This document shows positions 26,470 through 35,206 of a stretch of 64,000 bases of DNA, one piece after another. The stretch's first letter is position 1, and each line of letters opens with the position of its first letter. The position numbers and the translations under genes are program-made. This stretch comes from Dyadobacter pollutisoli (GTDB lineage Bacteria > Bacteroidota > Bacteroidia > Cytophagales > Spirosomataceae), in contig NZ_CP112998.1 of NCBI RefSeq assembly GCF_026625565.1, forward strand, positions 1,056,501 through 1,120,500, given 5' to 3'. The notes under the pieces were generated by a model. The model had not been told where the DNA came from. It saw nothing but the letters and a program-made list of their open reading frames with translations, and searched no databases.

Positions 26470-27012
26470 CTATAATCTTTTGACAATTTTAGCAGGAACT
26501 CCTGCCAAGAGTATATTATCTTCTTCGAAAGATTTATTGACGACAGAATTGGCCCCTATCTTAACATTATTTCCCAGCTTAATCGCACCAAAAATTTTTG
26601 CTCCGGGACCCATATAGCAATTATCCCCAATCACAGGGGCTCCCCCGTTACTCGCCCCTATATTCACGCAGATGTGAATCCGGGCATTGTCCCCGATTTT
26701 TGCGTATTTGGAAATTACTATAGTTCCGTAATGTGGCAGAGACATTCCCTTTCCTAATACATTCATGGGAATGGTGAAACCAAGTTTCATACCATATTGC
26801 TTATACACAATATAGTAATATGCAAATAGCAACTTAGCAAATGGTCCTTTCGAATTTTTGTAGTATTCAGCTCTTCTCAATTTTTTGATAAAGCGCCATT
26901 TAGGATTTGTTATATGCGCTTTCAGACGTTCCTTGAAGGAGAAATAGTTAATATCCATTGCCTTCGCGTCAGCAGCGAGGAATGTATTATAGTCTTTTCT
27001 GGTAAGGATCAT
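26470..27012 (-). CDS. Serine O-acetyltransferase-like hexapeptide acyltransferase
   Basis: A 180-residue protein whose C-terminal half is a left-handed beta-helix (LSLPHYGTIVISKYAKIG, IGDNCYMGPGAKIFG, IKLGNNVKIGANSVVNK). The catalytic-type His is in the PHYGTIVI turn. It resembles CysE-like acetyltransferases found in polysaccharide loci, which usually O-acetylate a sugar rather than serine. It is shorter than true CysE. The location between glycosyltransferases supports sugar acetylation. Confidence 0.82.
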   Translation of the reverse strand: MILTRKDYNTFLAADAKAMDINYFSFKERLKAHITNPKWRFIKKLRRAEYYKNSKGPFAKLLFAYYYIVYKQYGMKLGFTIPMNVLGKGMSLPHYGTIVISKYAKIGDNARIHICVNIGASNGGAPVIGDNCYMGPGAKIFGAIKLGNNVKIGANSVVNKSFEEDNILLAGVPAKIVKRL

Positions 27013-27058
27013 GAATAAGTACTTGATTAATACTTCAAGATAATAATAAAAAAAGTAA

Positions 27059-27565
27059 TTAGATAATACCTAAAGCCCGTTTTATCTCGACCATCCTAGC
27101 TTTCGCATTACTACGACTTTTAATATAAATGGCCTCTTTGAGCGCTTTTTCTTCGTATTCTTGGAAAGTCTTTATCACCCGGCCGGGCACACCCGCCACA
27201 ACGACATTATCTGGAATATTTTTTGTGACAACGGTAGAAGCTCCAATAATTACATTGCTTCCTATAGTAACTCCGGGCATAATCATCGCATTACTACCAA
27301 CAAAAACATTATTACCAATTTTAATTGGCTTAATTATTTCTATTCCAGCATATTTTTGTCTTAACAGCCCCATTCCTCCATCATGATTTAAGAAAGTCAC
27401 ACCTTTAGTAAGAGTCACGTTGTTCCCAATGCTAATTAAATATGGCTCACTACCGAAAATTGGTTGACCGGTAATTCTAAAATTCTCACCAAATTTTACT
27501 CCAATGGATTTAGCATAAGATACTGGCGATATGTAACTATGAATTAAATTAAATATCTTTCTCAT
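27059..27565 (-). CDS. Hexapeptide-repeat acyltransferase (WcaF/CatB-like)
   Basis: A 168-residue left-handed beta-helix protein. Hexad repeats run from about 38 to 135, interrupted by the loop LNHDGGMGLLR that carries the likely catalytic His (TFLNHDGG). The terminal VAGVPGRVIK is typical of maltose/galactoside-type O-acetyltransferases. It is the second acyltransferase of the locus and lies 3 bp downstream of the GT8 gene. The substrate is presumably a sugar of the repeat unit. Confidence 0.85.
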   Translation of the reverse strand: MRKIFNLIHSYISPVSYAKSIGVKFGENFRITGQPIFGSEPYLISIGNNVTLTKGVTFLNHDGGMGLLRQKYAGIEIIKPIKIGNNVFVGSNAMIMPGVTIGSNVIIGASTVVTKNIPDNVVVAGVPGRVIKTFQEYEEKALKEAIYIKSRSNAKARMVEIKRALGII

Positions 27566-27568
27566 TAC

Positions 27569-28516
27569 CTAGGAATTAGGTTTTAATTTTCTATACCAGC
27601 TCTTAATTGGATTCGTTAAAAATGTACTAAGCATTTGATTAATCACGACGGATTTCTGCGGATTAAGTAGTTTGTAATAATGCTTGTAATAGTAATTTTG
27701 GTCGTAGTAGATTGACTCACGGTAGTTTTGCCACCATATATCGTGTCTAGGGCAGAAACTTTGCCATGGATTGATCCCAGTGTAATGAATTACCAAGGGT
27801 GATAGACCTTCTTGAATTTCTTCTTCGGAATAAATACGTCTGACCCTTGCCGATTTCTGGTTTGCCTTTAGAAAAAATGTATAAGTTGAATTATACTTTG
27901 GTGACACAATTTTAATTTTACCCTTGAAAACTATGTTAGCAATGTCTTGATCAAAAAATACCCATTTTTTCCCACATAGTTTTTTTTGCTCTTCTATAAA
28001 TTGAGGATTTTCTCGCAACATCTTTAAATTATACAAGAGGAAACCACAATTAACATAATTATCTACATCACACCCTATTTCTTTGGTATACTTGTCATTT
28101 ACGTAAGCGGCTTTTGCTGCGGCAATAACATAGCCGTCTAAATCGGTCTTACTGTAATATTCCCAAAGATCACCCGTATATAAAATATCGATATCAGAAA
28201 ACAGCACCCGGTCGTATTGAGGGATCATGTCTGATATTACAATTTTGTAATAGGTTAATCTAGGAATACCGCGAGCCACATAAACATTGTCAAACATATC
28301 TCCGATATTTATAAAAGATATTTTGCAGTTGGAGAAATGAGATTCTAATTTTTTTAATTCGCTCTGGTAAGGTGTATCTAATTCAGTTGGGCCGTGCATG
28401 ATATGGATATCATAGAAAGTGTCGGGATTGGCAGCCTTCAGAAGCGAAGTAAAACATACGCCTGCCGGCATTGTTACTTTGTAGTTAAAAGCGTAAACGA
28501 TAGGGACGACATTCAT
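27569..28516 (-). CDS. GT8-family glycosyltransferase
   Basis: A 315-residue GT-A enzyme of family 8. It has the metal-binding DxD (VLFSDIDILYTGDLW, about 94-108), the VNCGFLLYNLKMLR segment, FFDQDIANIVF and the C-terminal HYTGINPW motif, all typical of LgtC-like galactosyl- or glucosyltransferases. The likely role is adding one sugar to the polymer repeat unit. It is 2 bp from the end of the preceding GT4 gene. Confidence 0.9.
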   Translation of the reverse strand: MNVVPIVYAFNYKVTMPAGVCFTSLLKAANPDTFYDIHIMHGPTELDTPYQSELKKLESHFSNCKISFINIGDMFDNVYVARGIPRLTYYKIVISDMIPQYDRVLFSDIDILYTGDLWEYYSKTDLDGYVIAAAKAAYVNDKYTKEIGCDVDNYVNCGFLLYNLKMLRENPQFIEEQKKLCGKKWVFFDQDIANIVFKGKIKIVSPKYNSTYTFFLKANQKSARVRRIYSEEEIQEGLSPLVIHYTGINPWQSFCPRHDIWWQNYRESIYYDQNYYYKHYYKLLNPQKSVVINQMLSTFLTNPIKSWYRKLKPNS

Positions 28517-28518
28517 AA

Positions 28519-29667
28519 TTATAGAGTTAAATAATGACTAGATAGATCAAGAGTTATTCGCTCCCATCCTTTTTCACCTGTGCTGTATGTTTCTTTTATG
28601 TTATTTTCCATTTTAGCTAGTAACGAAGAATCTCCTATAACTCTTCTAAGCGCATTAGCTAGTTCATCAACGTCATTAGGCGGAATTAAAATTCCCGTAT
28701 GTTCATCCTGAATCATTTCAGGAATTGCTCCAACCTTGGTACCAATTACGGGTTTATTTAGAGCATAGGCACTCATCACGACACCACTTTGAGTGGCATC
28801 TTTGTATGGGCACACAACCACGGAGGCTTGACTTAGCAGTTGTACAAGTTCGTCGTTTGGAACGTACCTGTTCAAAATTGTTATTCTTGGAGTGCTAGAA
28901 TATTTTGTAATATCGAACCAAAACTTTCCGTTGCCTGCAATTATGAGTTCGGCATTAACAGGGCTTCCAATTGAAGAGAACGCCTCTAGCAGGATGTCAA
29001 TTCCCTTGTATGGGGAGACCCTCCCAAAGAACAATATTTTAAAAGCGTCGGACTTTGTTTGGTTTATTTTGTATAAAGATAAATATTCGTAGACACCCAA
29101 GGCCGAAACAAAGACAGATGAGAAATTGAAAGGAGTAGATTCAATGAATGCCTCTTTTTGGGTTGAATTTAAAAGAACTATATTTTTGATGAAAGCGAAA
29201 TTGAATTTAAATATCAAACTTTTCCTTTTTGTTCCCTCCCCGCTATGAGGAAATGGATCATGAACAGTGAGCACAATTTTTCTTTTGTTTCGAAGTAAAA
29301 AGAGATAAAAGTTTTCGTCCAGATAATTCCCACAATGAATAACGTCTGGATTCAGATTCTCTATGAAATTGCGTATCTCAAATTGTAGTTTGAGATTGGA
29401 TAAGGCAAATTTCTTTGGAGAAGTTCTATTTATTACATGCCACTTGTTAAGTCCTATGAAGCTCGCAAATTGGTGTAGCTCTGGATATTCGGAGGCGCTG
29501 AGTATTTCATCTTGTGGTTTAATTTTGGTGATTTTCAATGCAGAGGATGTCAGGTAATATGGAGGTAGATCCATTAAGTAGTGAACGTCACAATGCTTTG
29601 AAAGATGATTGACCAACGACAAATCAACATCCAAGAACGGAGGCATGGAAATAAATAGTACTCTCAT
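28519..29667 (-). CDS. GT4-type glycosyltransferase
   Basis: A 382-residue GT-B enzyme. I prefer the ATG at 29667 (MRVLFISMPPF) over 29694, because relatives begin with this first strand and the extra nine residues are polar. The C-domain shows LFFGRVSPYKGIDILLEA (about 208-225) and the donor motif VVCPYKDATQSGVVMSAYALNKPVI. Retaining mechanism is expected from family 4. It lies 18 bp downstream of the polymerase gene when measured from the longer start. Confidence 0.88.
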   Translation of the reverse strand: MRVLFISMPPFLDVDLSLVNHLSKHCDVHYLMDLPPYYLTSSALKITKIKPQDEILSASEYPELHQFASFIGLNKWHVINRTSPKKFALSNLKLQFEIRNFIENLNPDVIHCGNYLDENFYLFLLRNKRKIVLTVHDPFPHSGEGTKRKSLIFKFNFAFIKNIVLLNSTQKEAFIESTPFNFSSVFVSALGVYEYLSLYKINQTKSDAFKILFFGRVSPYKGIDILLEAFSSIGSPVNAELIIAGNGKFWFDITKYSSTPRITILNRYVPNDELVQLLSQASVVVCPYKDATQSGVVMSAYALNKPVIGTKVGAIPEMIQDEHTGILIPPNDVDELANALRRVIGDSSLLAKMENNIKETYSTGEKGWERITLDLSSHYLTL

Positions 29668-29712
29668 TTTAATCTCATACTTTTTGTTGGGCATTAATTA
29701 TGCATTCAACGA

Positions 29713-31041
29713 TCAATACATTTTTGCAAAATATGCGTAAAAAAGAAAGAACGCAAAAATGCTGGGCGACATTGGAGCCCAGCCTGTCATTCCATAGATT
29801 ACATAAGCAATCAATACTCCGACTAGCGTTGAAGAAAATATTCTGTTTGAGCCGGCGGCAATTTGATTCTTGGCATTTATGATTCCACCCAAAAGAAAGT
29901 ATACCCATAATATAAAGCCGACTATACCAGTTTCAGCTAAGACTATCAAATGACTGTTATGAATTGGGTTGTGGAGATAGAATTCATCTGCCGTAAAAGC
30001 CTGAACAATTCCGAAATGCTTTGTAATGTATCCTAAGTGTGCATTTAGACCTACTCCCAAAAACGGAGAGTCAGTGAATATTTTAAATGCCATGAAAAAG
30101 TGAATCATTCGATTGTCGTATTGACTACTGGCATCTGACTCTATGAAGGATGAACTAAATGGGGAAAGGAAAATCAGCCAATAAAGTGCAAGGGTAGATG
30201 GAATGACAATTTTTAAGATATTGCCTAGCGAGAATATGTTCTTTTTGGAATTTTTGTATATATAGTATGTGCAAAATGCAACTAGTATTAGCGCGATAAA
30301 ACTTGTTCTGGAATAGGTGAGAATTACCGTCGCTACACAAGCAGCAATTAACAACGTACTCATTCGGCGCTGAAAACCAGATAGATAACAAGAAAGAAAA
30401 AATGACATGGACATAATTGTGTACAATGCCAAATTGCCCGGATGTTTGAAGAAACCAACGGCTCCAACTCGACTACCTAACCGAGTCGCCCAAACTTCAC
30501 CACCTTCATGGAAAAGATTCGTTACAGCGATTATATTCAATAACGGAAAGCAAATAGCTAGAAAAAGTTGAGATATTGTTAACCATTTTAGGCCATCAAA
30601 CGCACCTATTATGATCATATCTTTTGTCATTAGCCTGCTAAATAGGTAGAACAGAAAAATGTGAGAGGCGAAAAATATTAGAAAAATTAGAGTCGCATTA
30701 TTGGCTACGCTATATGGATTGAAAAACGAAATTACGATGAAGAGAAATGTAATAGAAACGAAATTATACTTACTATCATATTGAATTTTTTCATTCTTCC
30801 ATTTTAGGGAAGCAAAAATGAATACTGCAATAACTAATGGTAAATATATAACCACCGTCGATCCGAAAGATCCGTACGCAACATTTGCGTTGTATGAGGT
30901 TAACCCTTTGGTAATTTCTAGTGGTGCCAAAACAAGAAATAGACTCACGAAGATATAGTTCCTATTTCTCCCGGTTGTTAACAAAATTAAATACCGAAAG
31001 GCATAGACAAAAATGACCACGTACCCTAGCTGAATTCCCAT
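29713..31041 (-). CDS. wzy: Polysaccharide polymerase (Wzy/O-antigen ligase-like)
   Basis: A 442-residue integral membrane protein with about 11-12 hydrophobic segments and a large periplasmic loop between about 270 and 350. The HNSHLIVLAETGIVGFILW motif (about 354-373) is the signature of the O-antigen ligase/polymerase superfamily. In a locus with Wzx, Wzc and Wza the best reading is Wzy, which joins repeat units on the periplasmic face. Ligase function cannot be excluded from sequence alone. Confidence 0.85.
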   Translation of the reverse strand: MGIQLGYVVIFVYAFRYLILLTTGRNRNYIFVSLFLVLAPLEITKGLTSYNANVAYGSFGSTVVIYLPLVIAVFIFASLKWKNEKIQYDSKYNFVSITFLFIVISFFNPYSVANNATLIFLIFFASHIFLFYLFSRLMTKDMIIIGAFDGLKWLTISQLFLAICFPLLNIIAVTNLFHEGGEVWATRLGSRVGAVGFFKHPGNLALYTIMSMSFFLSCYLSGFQRRMSTLLIAACVATVILTYSRTSFIALILVAFCTYYIYKNSKKNIFSLGNILKIVIPSTLALYWLIFLSPFSSSFIESDASSQYDNRMIHFFMAFKIFTDSPFLGVGLNAHLGYITKHFGIVQAFTADEFYLHNPIHNSHLIVLAETGIVGFILWVYFLLGGIINAKNQIAAGSNRIFSSTLVGVLIAYVIYGMTGWAPMSPSIFAFFLFYAYFAKMY

Positions 31042-31077
31042 ATATTGTTTGTCATTGTCTGAATTACAAATTTTGCC

Positions 31078-31989
31078 CTATATAAGAGATTCCCTTAGAT
31101 CGGTAATCTCATAATGTAGACTGCTGTCTATATTATTTAACACATCTTCCTTCGATAGTGTAAATTGATCTATTGAAGATAACGTTTTTAAAATTGCTTC
31201 TTTTGACTTCGATTTTCTATAAAATTCAACGGAAAGTATATCTCCGCTTAGTTTTTTGATTGTTGAATTAAGAAAGGTTTTTTTATAAAAGGGTACATGA
31301 GAAACTGGTGTGGCAAATTTTTGAATCGAATAGAGCCAGTCATTCCATTTGAAATCGGAAACATGTTTTCCCTCGTGATGTCCCGCTGAGAATGAAAACC
31401 TATGCCAGGGGACGCGGAATATGTCTGCCAGAATCGCTCCATGCATCGCCTCAGTTATTAATAATTTAGATGCTGCGATTTCTCTAAGCGTATATTCAAC
31501 TCCATCATCAGTGCAATGAGATGAAATGTAATTATAGCCCAGCTTATGACACAAAGCCTTCCAATCAAAATAGCTTTCTGATTGGAAGTATGGCATTAAG
31601 CTCACCTCGTACTTTTTGGGTAGATTCAGAAACTCATCAAAATTTGGTATGTGTCTTATTGCATAGGCAGCATCAGTAATGTACTTATACTGGTTGCCTA
31701 GGTGATAAGAAGATAGGGGGCCTCTCAAATACCTTATATCCCATTTCGAATCTATTTTTAATTCATCATAATCTATAGATGGTCTTACGCCAGATCCAAA
31801 AACTATTTTTTTCTTTTCCGAATCTAGATTTCTAATTAGCCCTATGTTTTTGTTGAGTATAGACCCAATTCCTAGAAAGTAACTATCATTTTCATCGGTA
31901 TTTTCTGTCAGAAATAATTTAGGCCATAGCCAGCCATTCAAATCATCGCCGAAATTGCCGTTTTTTGTTTTATAATAGACGTACTCCAT
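31078..31989 (-). CDS. Polysaccharide pyruvyl transferase family protein
   Basis: A 303-residue protein of the pyruvyltransferase family (CsaB-like fold). Visible landmarks are NFGDDLNGWLWP (about 12-23), FGSGVRP, the RGPLSSYHLG strand and TEAMHGAILADIFRVPWHRF near 180-199. These enzymes transfer pyruvate from phosphoenolpyruvate to make ketals, adding a negative charge. Some members of the family act as glycosyltransferases, so the substrate is uncertain. It sits between Wzx and Wzy, as a tailoring gene would. Confidence 0.82.
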   Translation of the reverse strand: MEYVYYKTKNGNFGDDLNGWLWPKLFLTENTDENDSYFLGIGSILNKNIGLIRNLDSEKKKIVFGSGVRPSIDYDELKIDSKWDIRYLRGPLSSYHLGNQYKYITDAAYAIRHIPNFDEFLNLPKKYEVSLMPYFQSESYFDWKALCHKLGYNYISSHCTDDGVEYTLREIAASKLLITEAMHGAILADIFRVPWHRFSFSAGHHEGKHVSDFKWNDWLYSIQKFATPVSHVPFYKKTFLNSTIKKLSGDILSVEFYRKSKSKEAILKTLSSIDQFTLSKEDVLNNIDSSLHYEITDLRESLI

Positions 31990-31998
31990 GAGTTGTGT

Positions 31999-33543
31999 TT
32001 AGACGCTGCGGCTAGTGGTGAAAGAAGTCAGAGATCGTACTTTATCAAATAACTTATTAAAAATAGCGACTTCACTCTTATCGAAACCAAACAGGATAAG
32101 AGATAAAATAAAACCAATTGCTGACAATATGCCAGTAACTATAAAGCGAAAATCAAATTTGAGCAGCCACAATGATCCCAGACAGATAATACACGAAATC
32201 AGGGAAGGGAGCAGTTGAGGGTAAATCACATGTTTAATATAGGTCATCAATTTGAGCCCCAATAGCTTGTTCGCAAATAATAACCTACAAATACAAGCGA
32301 TTGCCTCCATCGAGCAATAGCTCGCTAATACCCAGAATGCGGGTTTTCCCAAATAAAGAAGGTAATATGCTATCGGTAGGTTAAGAATTAGAAGCGTACC
32401 GACCAGAACTTGGTACAATTTGATATTTCCTCGAGCTTGAATTGCTGATTGTAAACCGACTGTCAGTTGATTGAACAATGTACCTAGTAAGATAAGTTGG
32501 CAAAAGGTACTTGATTGTTTCGGTGGATCTTTAAGCCAAAATACCAATATATTATTCATTTCAAATATACAGGGAATCCCTATCAATGCGAGCAATATAA
32601 AGCCATATTTGCTAGCAATCATTGAAAGCCGTAGCATTCTATCCCGATCGCCAGCACCTTCACTCTTCATAATCTGGGGGTTTATCGTTCTTAGGAGAGT
32701 GGCTGAAAAGAAATTTAATTGCGAGCTTACCTGGCTGGCAATGCCATAGGCAGCATTGACTACCGTTCCGAGAAATAGATTCAATATTATAGCCAACCCC
32801 TGTGTTCTCCCTAATGAGCAAACTGCGCCAAAAAGGTTCCACCCGGCGAACGAACTAAGCTCTTTAATAAGCCTCGTATTAATCTTGAAAAGACCTTCCA
32901 ATGTGCAGTCTTTGTATGATTTAAAACAATAGATTGCGTACATTAGTAGGCTAACTACACTTAGCGAGGCGGTTAGTATTCCATAGATCACTAATTTATC
33001 TCCCGAAAGTTTATATAGAAGAAATGCAATCAACAGTCTCAATAGCGCTTCCACAATATTGACCAGGGCTACCCAAAACATGTTTTCATGAGCTATCAAC
33101 GAACCTGTGAATGGGACCGATATAATTGTAAAAAATACGGTTACAGACATGAAGTGATAAACAGTTTGAGCTGCATCAACCCTATCATTTGCGATATTTA
33201 AAAAGCCGTCAAAAAGGTAAACTCCGGCAATTTCCAGGCTTAGTACTATCACAGTTCCTATAACAACATGCAGCAAAAGGGAGTTTGTGAAAACCTTTTG
33301 CTGCATGACAAAATCTTTCTTTCCTTGATAATAGGACAAATATCTCTGAGTAGAGGTTGCCATGGCAGCATTCAAAAATGAAAGCATCACAATAATACCG
33401 GCGATCAGATTAAAGATGCCAAAATCTGTACTGCCTAATGCATTCAAAACAAGTCTTGTAGCAAATAAGGAAATACCCACAGTGAGTAACATCCTGCCAT
33501 ACAATATTCCGGTATTTAAAATTACCTTATTTGAAGCCTTCAC
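31999..33543 (-). CDS. wzx: Lipid-linked repeat unit flippase
   Basis: A 514-residue membrane protein with about 14 hydrophobic segments, of the MATE/polysaccharide transport superfamily. It begins with GTG at 33543; no in-frame ATG lies nearby. The N-terminal TRLVLNALGSTDFGIFNLI (about 29-47) and NAAMATSTQRYLSYY are typical of Wzx-like exporters. It would flip the undecaprenyl-linked repeat unit to the periplasm for Wzy. A charged C-terminus ends in the cytoplasm. Confidence 0.87.
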   Translation of the reverse strand: MKASNKVILNTGILYGRMLLTVGISLFATRLVLNALGSTDFGIFNLIAGIIVMLSFLNAAMATSTQRYLSYYQGKKDFVMQQKVFTNSLLLHVVIGTVIVLSLEIAGVYLFDGFLNIANDRVDAAQTVYHFMSVTVFFTIISVPFTGSLIAHENMFWVALVNIVEALLRLLIAFLLYKLSGDKLVIYGILTASLSVVSLLMYAIYCFKSYKDCTLEGLFKINTRLIKELSSFAGWNLFGAVCSLGRTQGLAIILNLFLGTVVNAAYGIASQVSSQLNFFSATLLRTINPQIMKSEGAGDRDRMLRLSMIASKYGFILLALIGIPCIFEMNNILVFWLKDPPKQSSTFCQLILLGTLFNQLTVGLQSAIQARGNIKLYQVLVGTLLILNLPIAYYLLYLGKPAFWVLASYCSMEAIACICRLLFANKLLGLKLMTYIKHVIYPQLLPSLISCIICLGSLWLLKFDFRFIVTGILSAIGFILSLILFGFDKSEVAIFNKLFDKVRSLTSFTTSRSV

Positions 33544-33589
33544 AGAATTTGATTTATAAATTGCATTTTGTTGACAGTCACAAGTATAA

Positions 33590-34615
33590 TTACCCAGCTA
33601 GAATCTTGGGTTCGTAAAACGTTTGGAACCATGCTGCAAACTCAGCTATGCCTTCCCTTAAGCCTACTTTAGGAGTGTAATTTGTAATTTCTCTCAGTTT
33701 TTCTTGACTAGCCCATGTTCTTGGTACATCTCCTGCTTGCATTGGCAAATAGTTTTTGACAGCCACTCGCTCTAAGCCCCTTTCAAGCTCATCTATAAAG
33801 GCCATCAAGTTAACCGGAGAGCCATTACCGATGTTAAGAACTCTGTATTTGGAATTGCCAGTAAATTCGGTTGTGGTAGTTCTAACTACGCCAGTAACTA
33901 TGTCGCCAACATAAGTAAAGTCCCTCTCCATTTCGCCATTATTAAAGACTTTGATCGGCTTTCCTTCCGTAATAGCCTTAGCAAACAACATAGGAGCCAT
34001 ATCAGGTCTTCCCCAGGGTCCATAAACGGTGAAGAATCTTAAGCAGGTTATCGAAAGTTTATATAAGTCACTGTAAGAATGTGCCATCAGCTCATTACTT
34101 TTTTTTGTCGCCGCATACAGGCTAACGGGAGTATCAACCTTATCTTCTTCTGAAAACGGAATCTTGGCGTTCGCTCCGTAAACTGAGGAAGATGATGCAT
34201 GAACAAGGTGGCGTGGAGGAAAATATCGGCAAGCCTCAAGAATATAATGGAATCCTAAAATATTTGACTGAATATATACGTCTGGATTTTCAATAGAATA
34301 GCGTACGCCTGCTTGCGCCGCTAAGTTGATAACGTAGTCAAAATTTTGAGCTTGAAAAAGACTAAATAATTGCTGTTTATCTTCTAAGTTCATTCGCACA
34401 AATGAATATGAAGGATTCAACTTGCTTCGTATAGGCTGGTACCATTTGATTTCGTCCTGATCAATGCCCGCCTGCTTAAGTCTTGCATATTTAAGTTGTG
34501 GAGAATAGTAATCGTTTATATTGTCAAGTCCTACCACTTCAAAACCATCTTTAAGAAGTTGGTTGACGGTGTGAAAACCGATAAATCCAGCACTTCCAGT
34601 TACTAAAACTTTCAT
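33590..34615 (-). CDS. UDP-glucuronate 4-epimerase
   Basis: A 341-residue extended short-chain dehydrogenase with TGSAGFIGFH at 6-15, ASSSSVYGAN near 141-150, catalytic YAATKKSNE near 167-175 and VYGPWGRPDMA, a run typical of UDP-glucuronate 4-epimerases. It interconverts UDP-glucuronate and UDP-galacturonate. A source of UDP-glucuronate is encoded at 51826-53142 (Ugd). A 591-bp gap separates it from wzc, so it may start the transcript that runs to rmlA. Confidence 0.9.
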   Translation of the reverse strand: MKVLVTGSAGFIGFHTVNQLLKDGFEVVGLDNINDYYSPQLKYARLKQAGIDQDEIKWYQPIRSKLNPSYSFVRMNLEDKQQLFSLFQAQNFDYVINLAAQAGVRYSIENPDVYIQSNILGFHYILEACRYFPPRHLVHASSSSVYGANAKIPFSEEDKVDTPVSLYAATKKSNELMAHSYSDLYKLSITCLRFFTVYGPWGRPDMAPMLFAKAITEGKPIKVFNNGEMERDFTYVGDIVTGVVRTTTTEFTGNSKYRVLNIGNGSPVNLMAFIDELERGLERVAVKNYLPMQAGDVPRTWASQEKLREITNYTPKVGLREGIAEFAAWFQTFYEPKILAG

Positions 34616-35206
34616 AGTTGAGTATGTTACAATTTATCAATGATTGTTTCCTCATATTTGATAGGTCCTCTATCAATATATCTCCAAAGTAATTTTGGGA
34701 AACTAATGTTAGATGAAAAGTTGACTAATCGGACTCAAAGCATTTTACCCAATTGTATATTTTTTCACCAAAATGAATTAACCTTCAAGCAGATGAAATA
34801 GTAATTTCGTAAAACAGCGCTTTGGGAGTATAGTTAGGTACCTACCAAGACAAACTTTGTTAGTCTGCTGCGATATTATACGCTAGCGATGATTTCTGCA
34901 TTAAAAGTAAGTCGGCAAAACAATTGACCTACTTAGCGCAGATGCTAATTTATTAAGGGCGAAACTGAGCAAAACCATCCAAGAACCCTAGTCTGCTATT
35001 CACACCAAATTAAATGTTGAAGAAAACACAAATCCAGGTCTGTCGAGAAGCTTTAAAAGAGAGCGGATTTTCATAATTTTTCGTTGAGTAAGTTTTTTAT
35101 TGGTAATTAACTTTAGTTTTTCTTCGTCAATGGAAAAAGTCGAGGCAGAACATTATTCAGACTGATGAACCTATTTGATTTATTGTCATTTAGGCTCATC
35201 ATATGT
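34616..35206. other. Long intergenic region upstream of the sugar/GT operon
   Basis: 591 AT-rich base pairs between wzc and the UDP-glucuronate epimerase gene. I see no convincing reading frame and no TAnnTTTG match near the downstream gene. It may hold regulatory sequence for the 16-gene run below it, but nothing specific can be pointed out. Confidence 0.5.
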